A stretch of 5,934 bases of DNA. Origin: Actinomycetota bacterium. GTDB taxonomy: Bacteria > Actinomycetota > Actinomycetes > S36-B12. The DNA lies in NCBI GenBank assembly GCA_009700485.1, contig WLLZ01000103.1, positions 1 to 5,934 on the forward strand, written 5' to 3'. Positions 1-5,430 of this stretch are shown in pieces. A model generated the notes under the pieces. It worked only from the letters and a program-made list of their open reading frames with translations, was not told the origin of the DNA and searched no databases. Made by a program: the position numbers and the translations under genes. Positions within the stretch are counted from its first letter, which is position 1. Each line of letters starts with the position of its first letter.

Positions 1-63
1 GGCAAACTCTCGATTGGCCTCGATTACATCAGCGAATGACTCGGCAGGGAAAGGTGAAGTCAT
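1..63 (-). CDS. N-terminal fragment of a protein, possibly beta-carbonic anhydrase (cut by window edge)
   Basis: Only the first 21 codons lie in the window; the gene continues beyond the left edge. The visible start is MTSPFPAES followed by FADVIEANREFA. An acidic segment ending in [AG]N-x-x-[FY]A near the N-terminus is common in actinobacterial beta-carbonic anhydrases, zinc enzymes that interconvert CO2 and bicarbonate, but the zinc-binding Cys and His residues would lie outside the window, so the assignment is a guess. The ATG is supported by a -10 box (TACACT) six bases upstream on the same strand, which predicts a leaderless message; no Shine-Dalgarno sequence is visible. The gene diverges from the small plus-strand gene at 96-317. 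Confidence 0.5.
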   Translation of the reverse strand, partial: MTSPFPAESFADVIEANREFA

Positions 64-69
64 GCGGCG

Positions 70-75
70 AGTGTA
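70..75 (-). promoter_or_regulatory. -10 box TACACT of a probable leaderless promoter
   Basis: Read on the minus strand, TACACT fits the TANNNT consensus and is followed by six bases (CGCCGC) and then the ATG at 63. Transcription would start at or next to the A of the start codon. TTGTCG at 96-91 (minus strand) could be the -35 box, but the 15-base spacing is short. The box at 4536-4541 has the same spacing to its ATG. Confidence 0.5.
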
Positions 76-95
76 CCTAGGCTCGGTACGCGACA

Positions 96-317
96 ATGGG
101 ACCTATGTCATCCGCGGCCCCAAAGCCCCCACATCCGGGCTCAGCTGAAATTGGCCTGCGAGTGACCATGCGACTACATGAGTCCGGTGGCCCTACAGAG
201 CTACTAGGTTTCCTCGAAACTTTGACGACTGTCCGTAAGCGAAATGGCGAGATCGTCACCTTTGACCCCGAGCAGGTAGTGGCATGGCGAATTGTTCTAC
301 CCCCCGCCAAAGGGTGA
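96..317 (+). CDS. Small stand-alone SH3-like protein resembling the N-terminal domain of Rv0428c-type acetyltransferases
   Basis: A 73-residue soluble protein with no signal peptide or membrane segment. The N-terminus is Pro-rich (residues 5-14). From about residue 20 a compact beta-rich region follows: GLRVTMRL, then GFLETLTTVRKRNGEIVTF and VVAWRIVLPP. The order (G-x-RV-x-x-R, 'LG', a strand pair around R-NG-E, and a final VVA-x-x-x-VPP-like strand) resembles the SH3-like domain that precedes the GNAT domain in Rv0428c-family acetyltransferases. Here the frame stops at 317 right after this domain, so it is either a genuine single-domain protein or a remnant; no GNAT sequence follows. The start may instead be the ATG at 105 (MSSAAPKPP); neither has a clear ribosome binding site. 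The function is not known. The family match is from memory of the pattern, not a search. Confidence 0.6.
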   Translation: MGPMSSAAPKPPHPGSAEIGLRVTMRLHESGGPTELLGFLETLTTVRKRNGEIVTFDPEQVVAWRIVLPPAKG

Positions 318-324
318 GCTAAAT

Positions 325-348
325 CATTCACATGAATTCCACATGTTT
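325..348 (+). promoter_or_regulatory. Candidate response-regulator operator: two 11-bp direct repeats upstream of the secreted repeat protein
   Basis: The two half-sites TTCACATGAAT (327-337) and TCCACATGTTT (338-348) are adjacent, match at 8 of 11 positions, and repeat with an 11-bp period, so the two CACATG cores lie on the same face of the helix. This is the known arrangement for OmpR/PhoB-family regulators. An element identical at 20 of 24 positions lies at 3114-3137 before the DyP peroxidase gene, and an OmpR/PhoB-type regulator is encoded between them (1058-1741). The element begins 7 bases after the stop of the upstream gene and ends 88 bases before the ATG at 437. Regulation by that protein is inferred. 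Confidence 0.6.
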
Positions 349-397
349 GCCCAAGGACTAGCACAAATATGCCGGGCACTCTTGCCTTAACCGACCA

Positions 398-419
398 AGG
401 GCCCCGCCGATGGGACCCT
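398..419 (+). other. Leader hairpin just upstream of the ribosome binding site of the secreted protein gene
   Basis: AGGGCCCC (398-405) pairs with GGGACCCT (412-419) in 7 of 8 positions, with a C/A mismatch in the middle and a six-base loop. It lies directly before the A-rich Shine-Dalgarno segment (AAAAAAGGAG, 422-431). It could stabilise the mRNA or affect translation. It has no T-tract and is not a likely terminator in this orientation. Confidence 0.35.
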
Positions 420-436
420 GAAAAAAGGAGAATTCC

Positions 437-952
437 ATGAACCGCAATGTAAAATGGGGTACCCGCGCCGCAGTAGCCGTAGGTACACTCGCGCTCGTTA
501 TTGGCGCAGGAGTTGGCACGGCGAATGCCGCTGGCAACGGTGGAGGTGGGCCCAAGGGTGCCGCGCTCTCAGCACTCGTGACCGCGGGCACCATCACCGA
601 AGCGCAAAAGGAAGAGTTCCGGTACGAAATGCACGAGGCCAAAGAAGCCGCTGAAGCGACCGGCACCAAGCCGGACTGCGCCGTTATCGAGGCGGCCGTG
701 CTTAGTGAACTCGTTGGCAAAGGCACCTTGACGCAGGCACAGGCCGATGCCATCAAGGCCGCTCGGCCCGCACGCCCCGAAGCGAGCGCCCGCGGTGCTG
801 CGGCCACGGGTACTCGTGGTGGACCACTTGCTGCGCTCGTAGCCAACGGAACGATCACTCAGGCACAGGCCGATGCCATCAAGGCTGCGCAGCCAGAGCG
901 CTCAGCCTCCAGTGGGCGCGGTACCCAAACTGCACCACAACCAGCCAGTTAA
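437..952 (+). CDS. Secreted small protein with three helical G-T-[IL]-T-x-A-Q repeats
   Basis: A 171-residue protein. Residues 1-10 are basic (MNRNVKWGTR), 11-28 form a hydrophobic core, and A29-N30-A31 gives a Sec signal peptidase site, so the mature protein (about 140 residues) should be exported. It carries three copies of a short motif: ALSALVTAGTITEAQ (43-57), VLSELVGKGTLTQAQ (88-102) and PLAALVANGTITQAQ (130-144); the last two continue identically as ADAIKAA. Linkers are rich in Ala, Pro, Arg and Gly, and there is one Cys (C81). The T-[IL]-T-x-A-Q core loosely recalls the LTxxQ motif of the Spy/CpxP periplasmic proteins, but no homology is shown. The start is set by GGAG at 428-431, five bases before the ATG. 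The gene has the candidate operator upstream and a strong terminator behind, so it is probably monocistronic. The function is not recognised; a role as an envelope-stress effector or as a modulator of the adjacent kinase is inference from position. Confidence 0.85.
   Translation: MNRNVKWGTRAAVAVGTLALVIGAGVGTANAAGNGGGGPKGAALSALVTAGTITEAQKEEFRYEMHEAKEAAEATGTKPDCAVIEAAVLSELVGKGTLTQAQADAIKAARPARPEASARGAAATGTRGGPLAALVANGTITQAQADAIKAAQPERSASSGRGTQTAPQPAS
734..885 (+). repeat. Perfect 26-bp direct repeat inside the secreted protein gene (734-759 and 860-885)
   Basis: The two copies are identical over 26 bases and start 126 bp (42 codons) apart in the same frame. They encode the shared QAQADAIKA part of repeats two and three. 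Identity at the third codon positions points to a recent duplication or to gene conversion between repeats. Recombination between them would delete or add 42 codons without a frameshift. Confidence 0.9.
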
Positions 953-967
953 GTTACTGAGCAATCT

Positions 968-997
968 GGCGGCCGACCCGTTATTGGGTCGGCCGCC
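968..997 (+). terminator. Strong 12-bp hairpin terminator after the secreted protein gene
   Basis: GGCGGCCGACCC (968-979) and GGGTCGGCCGCC (986-997) pair perfectly around a six-base loop, beginning 15 bases after the stop codon at 952. There is no T-tract behind it, as is common for actinobacterial terminators. It separates the secreted protein gene from the two-component genes, so these probably have their own promoter or depend on partial read-through. Confidence 0.85.
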
Positions 998-1046
998 GTA
1001 CAGTTATCACGCATTGCCAGCAGCGAACTGATGAACACTTTGACTC

Positions 1047-1054
1047 GGGGAGGA
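1047..1054 (+). promoter_or_regulatory. Shine-Dalgarno sequence that fixes the response-regulator start at 1058
   Basis: GGGGAGGA lies three bases before the ATG at 1058 (the GGAGG core is four bases away). An in-frame ATG at 1031 would add nine residues (MNTLTRGGS), two of which are encoded by this site; it has no ribosome binding site and the extra residues precede the usual start of a receiver domain. The start at 1058 is therefore preferred. Confidence 0.8.
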
Positions 1055-1057
1055 TCA

Positions 1058-1741
1058 ATGACCGCAACCATCTTGGTCGTTGACGATGAGCCCAACGTAA
1101 ACGATCTCATCTGCGATGCGTTGCGCCTTGCCGGCTACCAGACGGTCTCGGCGTCCCATGGCATGGCGGCGCTGCACATCTTGCGCGAAACCCCCATCGC
1201 CCTTGTCGTACTAGATATCAACATGCCGAAGATGGACGGCTACGAGGTACTAACTCGGATGCGGGCCTCCGGCGATGCCACCCCGGTGATCATCTTGACC
1301 GCTAGGCAAGATCGAGACGACACCAATGCCGGATTCAAGCTCGGAGCCGATGATTTCGTAAAGAAGCCTTTTGGCATCGAAGAGTTGACACTTCGAGTTG
1401 CCGCGGTGCTGCGTCGATCACGCGGCGAGCAGACCTCATCTGCAATCCGCGTTGGCTCGTTGACACTCGACCCAGATAGGCACGAGGCAATTTGCGCTGA
1501 AGAGGTGCTAGAACTATCAGCCACCGAGTTTCGCCTACTGCAGGTGTTGATGGAAAATGCCAACAGGGTAATGACTAAAGACCAATTGCTTCGCCAGATA
1601 TGGGGATTTGATGCTGGCACTGAAACGACCGTACTTGAAACTTATATTTCCTATCTCCGTAAGAAACTCGGTGCCGGTGTAACTATTCGAACCGTGCGCG
1701 GGGTCGGCTACCAATTGCTTGCTGATAAGAGCAAACCATGA
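1058..1741 (+). CDS. OmpR/PhoB-family response regulator
   Basis: A DNA-binding regulator of 227 residues, activated by phosphate transfer from the kinase encoded next to it. The receiver domain (about 4-120) has the acidic pair D9-D10, the phosphoacceptor D53 in VVLDINMP, T81 in ILTA, and K103 in VKKPF. The winged-helix domain (about 130-222) shows the family signatures LSATEFRLLQVLMEN, the recognition-helix region TTVLETYISYLRKKLG, and the wing TVRGVGYQL. All key residues are present. The gene overlaps the kinase gene by 4 bp (ATGA), so the two are translationally coupled. OmpR/PhoB proteins bind 11-bp direct repeats as dimers; such elements lie before the genes on both sides of this pair (325-348 and 3114-3137), which makes those genes its likely targets. 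No copy of the element was seen directly before this gene. The signal and the exact orthologue (MprA-, TcrX- or CseB-like) cannot be told from the sequence. Confidence 0.95.
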   Translation: MTATILVVDDEPNVNDLICDALRLAGYQTVSASHGMAALHILRETPIALVVLDINMPKMDGYEVLTRMRASGDATPVIILTARQDRDDTNAGFKLGADDFVKKPFGIEELTLRVAAVLRRSRGEQTSSAIRVGSLTLDPDRHEAICAEEVLELSATEFRLLQVLMENANRVMTKDQLLRQIWGFDAGTETTVLETYISYLRKKLGAGVTIRTVRGVGYQLLADKSKP

Positions 1742-3099
1742 GCCTTAGATCCCGAATCACGATCCTGACGGCGTTACTGATTCTCTTTTCAACTGCCATT
1801 CTTGGCGCTTTTGTGTATTTCACGGCATCAAGTATTCAATACCAAACTATCGACAACGGCCTTCGATCAGCGGTCGCGGATGCCAGAATCCAAAATCTCT
1901 CAGATAACCCCCGCCCCGCCCCGGCCGACTCCTACAGCCAAATTGCGATTGGCCGGGTTAATCGCGATAACACGATCACCGTGCTGCGTCAGGCTGGATA
2001 CAGCTCCGACCCTTTACCATTCCCGACGTTGACGGCAACCCAGCTAGCCCAGTCACAGCAAACAGCAATCACCGTTCCTGGTGAGGTCACTTATCGGGTT
2101 TTGGCGCGCCAGCCCGACCCCAGAAGGGCGATGGCGGTGGCAGCCACCCCCCTAACGGACGTAGAAAGTAATCTGAAACAGCTCGCAGTATCGATTATCG
2201 CGGCGGTTGCCCTTGTCACAATTATCGGCGCCCTCACCTCTTGGGCCGTGGTGCGCAAGTTCTTCCGCCCGGTAGATGCGATGGTTGACTCAGCGCAGGC
2301 GATCGCTCAGGGTGATACCAAGCGACGGGTACCAACGGCCCAACCCGGCACCGAACTTGGTGAACTGTCAGTAGCATTAAATGCGATGATCGGTGCCTTA
2401 ACCGAATCAATCACCAGAGTCGAAGCATCCGAAGTCCAACTTCGAAAGTTTGTCTCCAATGCTTCACATGAGATTCGGACCCCACTTACGGTTATTCGAG
2501 GCTACGTCGAACTCCTACAAAATGAAAGTCCGGATGCATCCGACTTGCAGGCGAGGGCGCTAACGCGTATTGCTACCGAGAGCCACCGGCTCGAAGGCTT
2601 AGTTACCCAACTCTTGGTTTTGGAGAATATGGATTCTCTCGCCCAACAGGAATTTGGGGCATTTGATCTGTCACAAATCGTTCGGGACTTTTTCGAGGAT
2701 TTAACAGCACTGAACCCTGGTAGACCGATACTGCTTGATCTTGGCAGTTGCTTCATAAATGGTGAACCCAATGCGTGGCGCCAATTAGTCTCCAATCTGG
2801 TGCAAAATATTTCACGGCATACCCCGCTTGACGCAGCGGTCGAAGTGCATTTAATCCAACATGGCGGCGAAACAGTCTTGACAGTTGACGATGCAGGCCC
2901 CGGTATCCCAATTGGGCAACGTGAGGCGGTGCTCCAAAGATTCACCCGGCTAGATGAAACCCCATCAACCTCAAGTGGGGGTTTCGGTTTAGGCATGAGC
3001 ATCATTGGCGCGGTCATCGCGGCCCATGGCGGGCGTCTTGAACTCCTAGACAGCCCAATAGGTGGCCTGCGCGTTCAGATCACCATTCCTGCCAACTAG
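1738..3099 (+). CDS. Membrane sensor histidine kinase, partner of the upstream response regulator
   Basis: A 453-residue sensor kinase. TM1 spans about 8-30, an extracytoplasmic domain about 31-147, and TM2 about 149-171. A HAMP linker (about 172-225, starting at RKFFRPVDAM) leads to the HisKA domain with the phosphorylated H244 in NASHEIRTPL. The ATPase domain (about 343-453) has the N box with N353 and N357 (VSNLVQNISRHTP), the G1 box DAGPGIP (D385), the F box RFTRLD (401-406) and the G2 box GGFGLGM. All catalytic motifs are intact, so it should be an active HPK of the EnvZ/PhoR-like group. The sensor domain of about 115 residues has no Cys and no recognisable PAS or cache motif, so the stimulus is unknown. 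It is translated from an ATG overlapping the regulator's stop. The downstream DyP gene and the secreted protein gene suggest an envelope-related signal such as oxidative, heme or iron stress; this is inference. Confidence 0.95.
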   Translation: MSLRSRITILTALLILFSTAILGAFVYFTASSIQYQTIDNGLRSAVADARIQNLSDNPRPAPADSYSQIAIGRVNRDNTITVLRQAGYSSDPLPFPTLTATQLAQSQQTAITVPGEVTYRVLARQPDPRRAMAVAATPLTDVESNLKQLAVSIIAAVALVTIIGALTSWAVVRKFFRPVDAMVDSAQAIAQGDTKRRVPTAQPGTELGELSVALNAMIGALTESITRVEASEVQLRKFVSNASHEIRTPLTVIRGYVELLQNESPDASDLQARALTRIATESHRLEGLVTQLLVLENMDSLAQQEFGAFDLSQIVRDFFEDLTALNPGRPILLDLGSCFINGEPNAWRQLVSNLVQNISRHTPLDAAVEVHLIQHGGETVLTVDDAGPGIPIGQREAVLQRFTRLDETPSTSSGGFGLGMSIIGAVIAAHGGRLELLDSPIGGLRVQITIPAN

Positions 3100-3105
3100 G
3101 GCAGG
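3088..3105 (+). terminator. Possible weak hairpin terminator at the end of the kinase gene
   Basis: CCTGCC (3088-3093) pairs with GGCAGG (3100-3105) around a six-base loop that holds most of the stop codon. It has only six base pairs and no T-tract, so termination is likely partial at best. It sits just before the candidate operator at 3114. Confidence 0.35.
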
Positions 3106-3113
3106 CACGGCTG

Positions 3114-3137
3114 CATTCACATAAAACCCACATCTTT
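3114..3137 (+). promoter_or_regulatory. Candidate response-regulator operator upstream of the DyP peroxidase gene
   Basis: Half-sites TTCACATAAAA (3116-3126) and CCCACATCTTT (3127-3137) form adjacent 11-bp direct repeats with the CACAT core in phase. Aligned with 325-348, 20 of 24 bases agree; the differences are at the seventh, tenth and eleventh bases of the first half-site and the eighth base of the second. The element ends 64 bases before the ATG at 3202. No convincing -35/-10 pair is visible next to it, which would suit a promoter that depends on an activator. Confidence 0.6.
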
Positions 3138-3201
3138 TGCTGGGTCAATTCGCAACTAGACCGGCAATGCTCGCTCTAAGAACCCAAACTTAGGAGGAGC
3201 A

Positions 3202-4521
3202 ATGCCAAAGACATCCAAAATCACATCTGCTACCAATATGTCGCGCCGTGCGCTACTCGGTGCTGCGGGTCTGGGTGCCGCGGGTCTGGGTGCCGCAAGT
3301 CTTAGTGCAGTTAGTGTCGTGGGCGCTACCTCTGCATTAGCTGCCGATCACCACCACGGGCGGCCGATGCCACCGGCACCTACACGTCCTGAGGTTGCCT
3401 TTTATGGGCGCAGCCAGGCCGGTATCGCTAATCCCCCTCCGGCCCACCTTCAGTTCGCGGCGATAGACACCACCGTCACTTCGCGGCCAGCTCTTATCGG
3501 CCTCATGAAAGACTTAACCCAAGGGGCCGCCCGTTTGACTTCGGCTTTACCGGTTGGCAAAACCGGCGCGGTAAACGGGCCGGCGGACGTTGCCCCAGAA
3601 GACACCGGAGAGGCGCTGGATTTACCCTCTGCCGGCCTCACCATCACTTTTGGTTTCGGCCCCGAACTATTTACAAGTCAGTCCAAAGGAGATCGATTTG
3701 GGCTGGCCAATATGCAACCTGCCGGATTGCAACAATTTCCGATCTTCAAGGGTGATGAGCTAGTTGCCGGACGCATCGGTGGAGACATCTGCATCCAAGC
3801 ATGTGCCGATGACGCCCAGGTTGCGATGCATGCGGTGCGTAACCTCATGCGCATTGCAGGTACTCGCGCCAAAGTGCGTTGGACTCAGGCAGGATTTAAC
3901 CGGGCTGCATCACTCAGCAATGTCACCACCACCCCGCGCAATCTTTTTGGCTTCCGCGATGGCACAAACAACCTAAATACTAATGATCGCGCCGCAATGG
4001 ATGAATTCGTCTGGGCGAAATTCTCCGATGGCGCCGCCTGGATGGACGGGGGCAGCTACCTTGCCGTGCGGCAAATCCGCATGCTAATCGTTGACTGGGA
4101 TGACTCGGTGCTCGAAGAACAAGAAGATGTTCTAGGGCGGACCAAATCAGGTGGCGCGCCGCTTTCAGGTGGCACCGAATTCACCACGCCGGACTTTTCC
4201 AAACTTGCAGCCGGCGGTAAGCCGGCCATTGCCCCTGACTCACATTTGGCGCTCGCGCATCCACAGAATAATGGCGGAGTCCGTATTTTGCGCCGAGCCT
4301 TCAACTACGCCAACTCAGACGACGCTAGCGGAGCCGCGGATGTAGGGCTTTTCTTCATGTCCTATCAACGTGATCTGAGCCGGCAGTTTGTAGCTTTGCA
4401 ACGCCAACTTTCGGAAAGTGATCTATTGAACGAATACATCCGGCACACAGCTAGTGCTGCGTTCGCGGTGCCCCCCGGTACCTCTCCTGGTGGGTACATC
4501 GGAGAAACCCTGCTGGCGTAG
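3202..4521 (+). CDS. Tat-exported DyP-type heme peroxidase (EfeB-like)
   Basis: A 439-residue heme peroxidase expected to be exported folded by the Tat pathway. The signal has the twin arginine R15-R16 (SRRALLG), a Gly/Ala-rich hydrophobic stretch (17-43) and a cleavage site A45-L46-A47. The mature part begins with DHHHGRP, a short His cluster. DyP hallmarks are present: the distal Asp D253 in GFRDGTNN, the probable axial heme ligand H348 in PDSHLALAHP, and the distal Arg (R364) in RILRRAFNY, spaced as in E. coli EfeB. The C-terminus (GLFFMSYQRDLSRQF, then GGYIGETLLA) also follows EfeB. Family members oxidise dyes, phenolics or heme/porphyrin, and EfeB works with EfeU and EfeO in iron uptake; neither is encoded in the window. 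The start has AGGAGGAG (3192-3199); an internal ATG at 3238 would still keep the twin Arg. The Tat signal argues against this being encapsulin cargo. The operator at 3114 suggests control by the upstream two-component pair. Confidence 0.93.
   Translation: MPKTSKITSATNMSRRALLGAAGLGAAGLGAASLSAVSVVGATSALAADHHHGRPMPPAPTRPEVAFYGRSQAGIANPPPAHLQFAAIDTTVTSRPALIGLMKDLTQGAARLTSALPVGKTGAVNGPADVAPEDTGEALDLPSAGLTITFGFGPELFTSQSKGDRFGLANMQPAGLQQFPIFKGDELVAGRIGGDICIQACADDAQVAMHAVRNLMRIAGTRAKVRWTQAGFNRAASLSNVTTTPRNLFGFRDGTNNLNTNDRAAMDEFVWAKFSDGAAWMDGGSYLAVRQIRMLIVDWDDSVLEEQEDVLGRTKSGGAPLSGGTEFTTPDFSKLAAGGKPAIAPDSHLALAHPQNNGGVRILRRAFNYANSDDASGAADVGLFFMSYQRDLSRQFVALQRQLSESDLLNEYIRHTASAAFAVPPGTSPGGYIGETLLA
3259..3303 (+). 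repeat. Three tandem 15-bp repeats in the Tat signal sequence
   Basis: Units 3259-3273, 3274-3288 and 3289-3303 encode GAAGL, GAAGL and GAASL (residues 20-34). The first two units differ by one base, and the third has drifted by three bases from the second. The period is a multiple of three, so slippage would change the length of the hydrophobic core of the Tat signal without breaking the reading frame. Confidence 0.85.
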
Positions 4522-4535
4522 CGGCCAAGGGCATA

Positions 4536-4541
4536 TACGCT
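4536..4541 (+). promoter_or_regulatory. -10 box TACGCT of a probable leaderless promoter
   Basis: TACGCT fits TANNNT and ends six bases before the ATG at 4548, so transcription would begin at the start codon. No Shine-Dalgarno sequence occurs at a usable distance (the nearest purine run, AAGGG at 4527-4531, is 16 bases away). It would give the oxidoreductase expression independent of the DyP gene despite the 26-base gap. Confidence 0.5.
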
Positions 4542-4547
4542 ACATAC

Positions 4548-5417
4548 ATGTCAGAACTTATGCAGCCAGCAGCAGGACACTCGCCAGCAGATGGCAAAGT
4601 TCACGTTGCCGTACTGGGCCTGGGCCGAATGGGTACTGCGATAGCTAACAAACTCGCCGGCTTCGGGTTTGAGGTCACGAGGTGGAATCGCAATGGCAGC
4701 CTTAACTCTGACTCGAAAGCCAGACTTGCTGCGGCTCTTCAGGGCGCATCGGTCGTGGTCTTGAGCCTGTTCGACGGCAAAGCCTGCATCGAGGTTAGTG
4801 AACTGGCACAACCGCATTTGGAAGCTGGTGCTCTAGTACTCAACACCAGCACCATTGCTCCCAGCGAGGCGAAACTACTTGATGCCTTATTCACCGCGAA
4901 CAAAGTATTTTACGTACAGGCCCCGGTGATGGGTTCGGTGCCGGCCATCGACAATGGCGTGGCAACCGTCATCCTCGGGGGTGCACCAACCGCTATTGAC
5001 CGAGCCAGACCTGTAATTGATACTTTTTCGCAGGCAGTTCTTGAATTTGAAAGTGCTGAGGCGGCGGCAGGCGCCAAGTTGCTTTCAAATCATGCCCTCG
5101 CCGATGCGCTGCTGGCGATTCGTCAGGCACTACTGGTCAGCGGGCAACTGGGATTGCCAATCGATCGCGCCTTGGATGTCTTGGAGCTGGGGCCGCTCTC
5201 GCCGATGGTTAAGGGCAAGCGCGCCAGGATAGAAGGCCAAATCGAATTTTCCTCCGCTGATGCCACTCTTGCCGGACTGATCAAGGATTTGGAGTTGGCC
5301 GCCGAAGTTAGCCCAGCGGCGGCCGAGGCCAACTTCAAGCTCGCCGATCTAGTGCGCAAATTGAAAATCGACCCGAATGCCGATATCGCCGATCTCCCCC
5401 GAAGCGCAATCCCCTAA
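4548..5417 (+). CDS. NAD(P)-dependent oxidoreductase of the beta-hydroxyacid dehydrogenase family
   Basis: A 289-residue soluble dehydrogenase of the 3-hydroxyisobutyrate dehydrogenase / glyoxylate reductase / imine reductase superfamily. The N-terminal Rossmann fold has the dinucleotide motif G24-L-G26-R-M-G29 in VAVLGLGRMG. The second strand ends in WNRN (46-49), where an Arg after Asn usually binds the NADP 2'-phosphate, so NADPH is the likely cofactor. The substrate-binding segment QAPVMGS (124-130) matches the family's D-A-P-V-S-G-G, with Gln for Asp and Met for Ser. The catalytic Lys is K177 in GAKLLSN with N181, and the helical C-terminal domain has the conserved LIKDLELAAE (K246, D247). 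About 15 extra residues precede the Rossmann fold; an alternative start at 4560 is possible. The substrate cannot be inferred. It lies 26 bases behind the DyP gene but probably has its own leaderless promoter. Confidence 0.9.
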   Translation: MSELMQPAAGHSPADGKVHVAVLGLGRMGTAIANKLAGFGFEVTRWNRNGSLNSDSKARLAAALQGASVVVLSLFDGKACIEVSELAQPHLEAGALVLNTSTIAPSEAKLLDALFTANKVFYVQAPVMGSVPAIDNGVATVILGGAPTAIDRARPVIDTFSQAVLEFESAEAAAGAKLLSNHALADALLAIRQALLVSGQLGLPIDRALDVLELGPLSPMVKGKRARIEGQIEFSSADATLAGLIKDLELAAEVSPAAAEANFKLADLVRKLKIDPNADIADLPRSAIP

Positions 5418-5430
5418 ATCGCTCTTTAGG
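5413..5430. terminator. Small hairpin between two convergent genes
   Basis: CCTAAA (5413-5418) pairs perfectly with TTTAGG (5425-5430) around a six-base loop. The arms contain the stop codon of the oxidoreductase on one side and of the minus-strand gene on the other, so one element could serve both directions. The stem is short and A/T-rich in part, and neither side has a clear T-tract, so its strength is doubtful. Confidence 0.4.

Noticed and set aside
347..370. TTGCCC ... AAATAT as a sigma-70-type promoter for the secreted protein gene
   Set aside because: The spacing of 12 bases is too short and the -10 match is poor.
358..858. Long minus-strand open frame (166 codons) across the secreted protein gene
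   Set aside because: It is the shadow of the 437-952 gene; the latter has a ribosome binding site, a signal peptide and repeats, while the minus frame is a low-complexity Ala/Ser/Pro translation.
1031..1057. Nine-residue N-terminal extension of the response regulator
   Set aside because: The strong Shine-Dalgarno at 1047-1054 lies inside this segment and points to the ATG at 1058, where receiver domains normally begin.
2502..3017. 171-codon minus-strand open frame inside the kinase gene
   Set aside because: It lies wholly under the conserved HisKA and ATPase domains of the kinase, is Ser/Lys-rich without domain motifs, and has no good start signal.
3202..4521. DyP peroxidase as encapsulin cargo
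   Set aside because: It has a twin-arginine export signal, no encapsulin gene is nearby, and the C-terminus matches EfeB rather than a cargo-loading tail.
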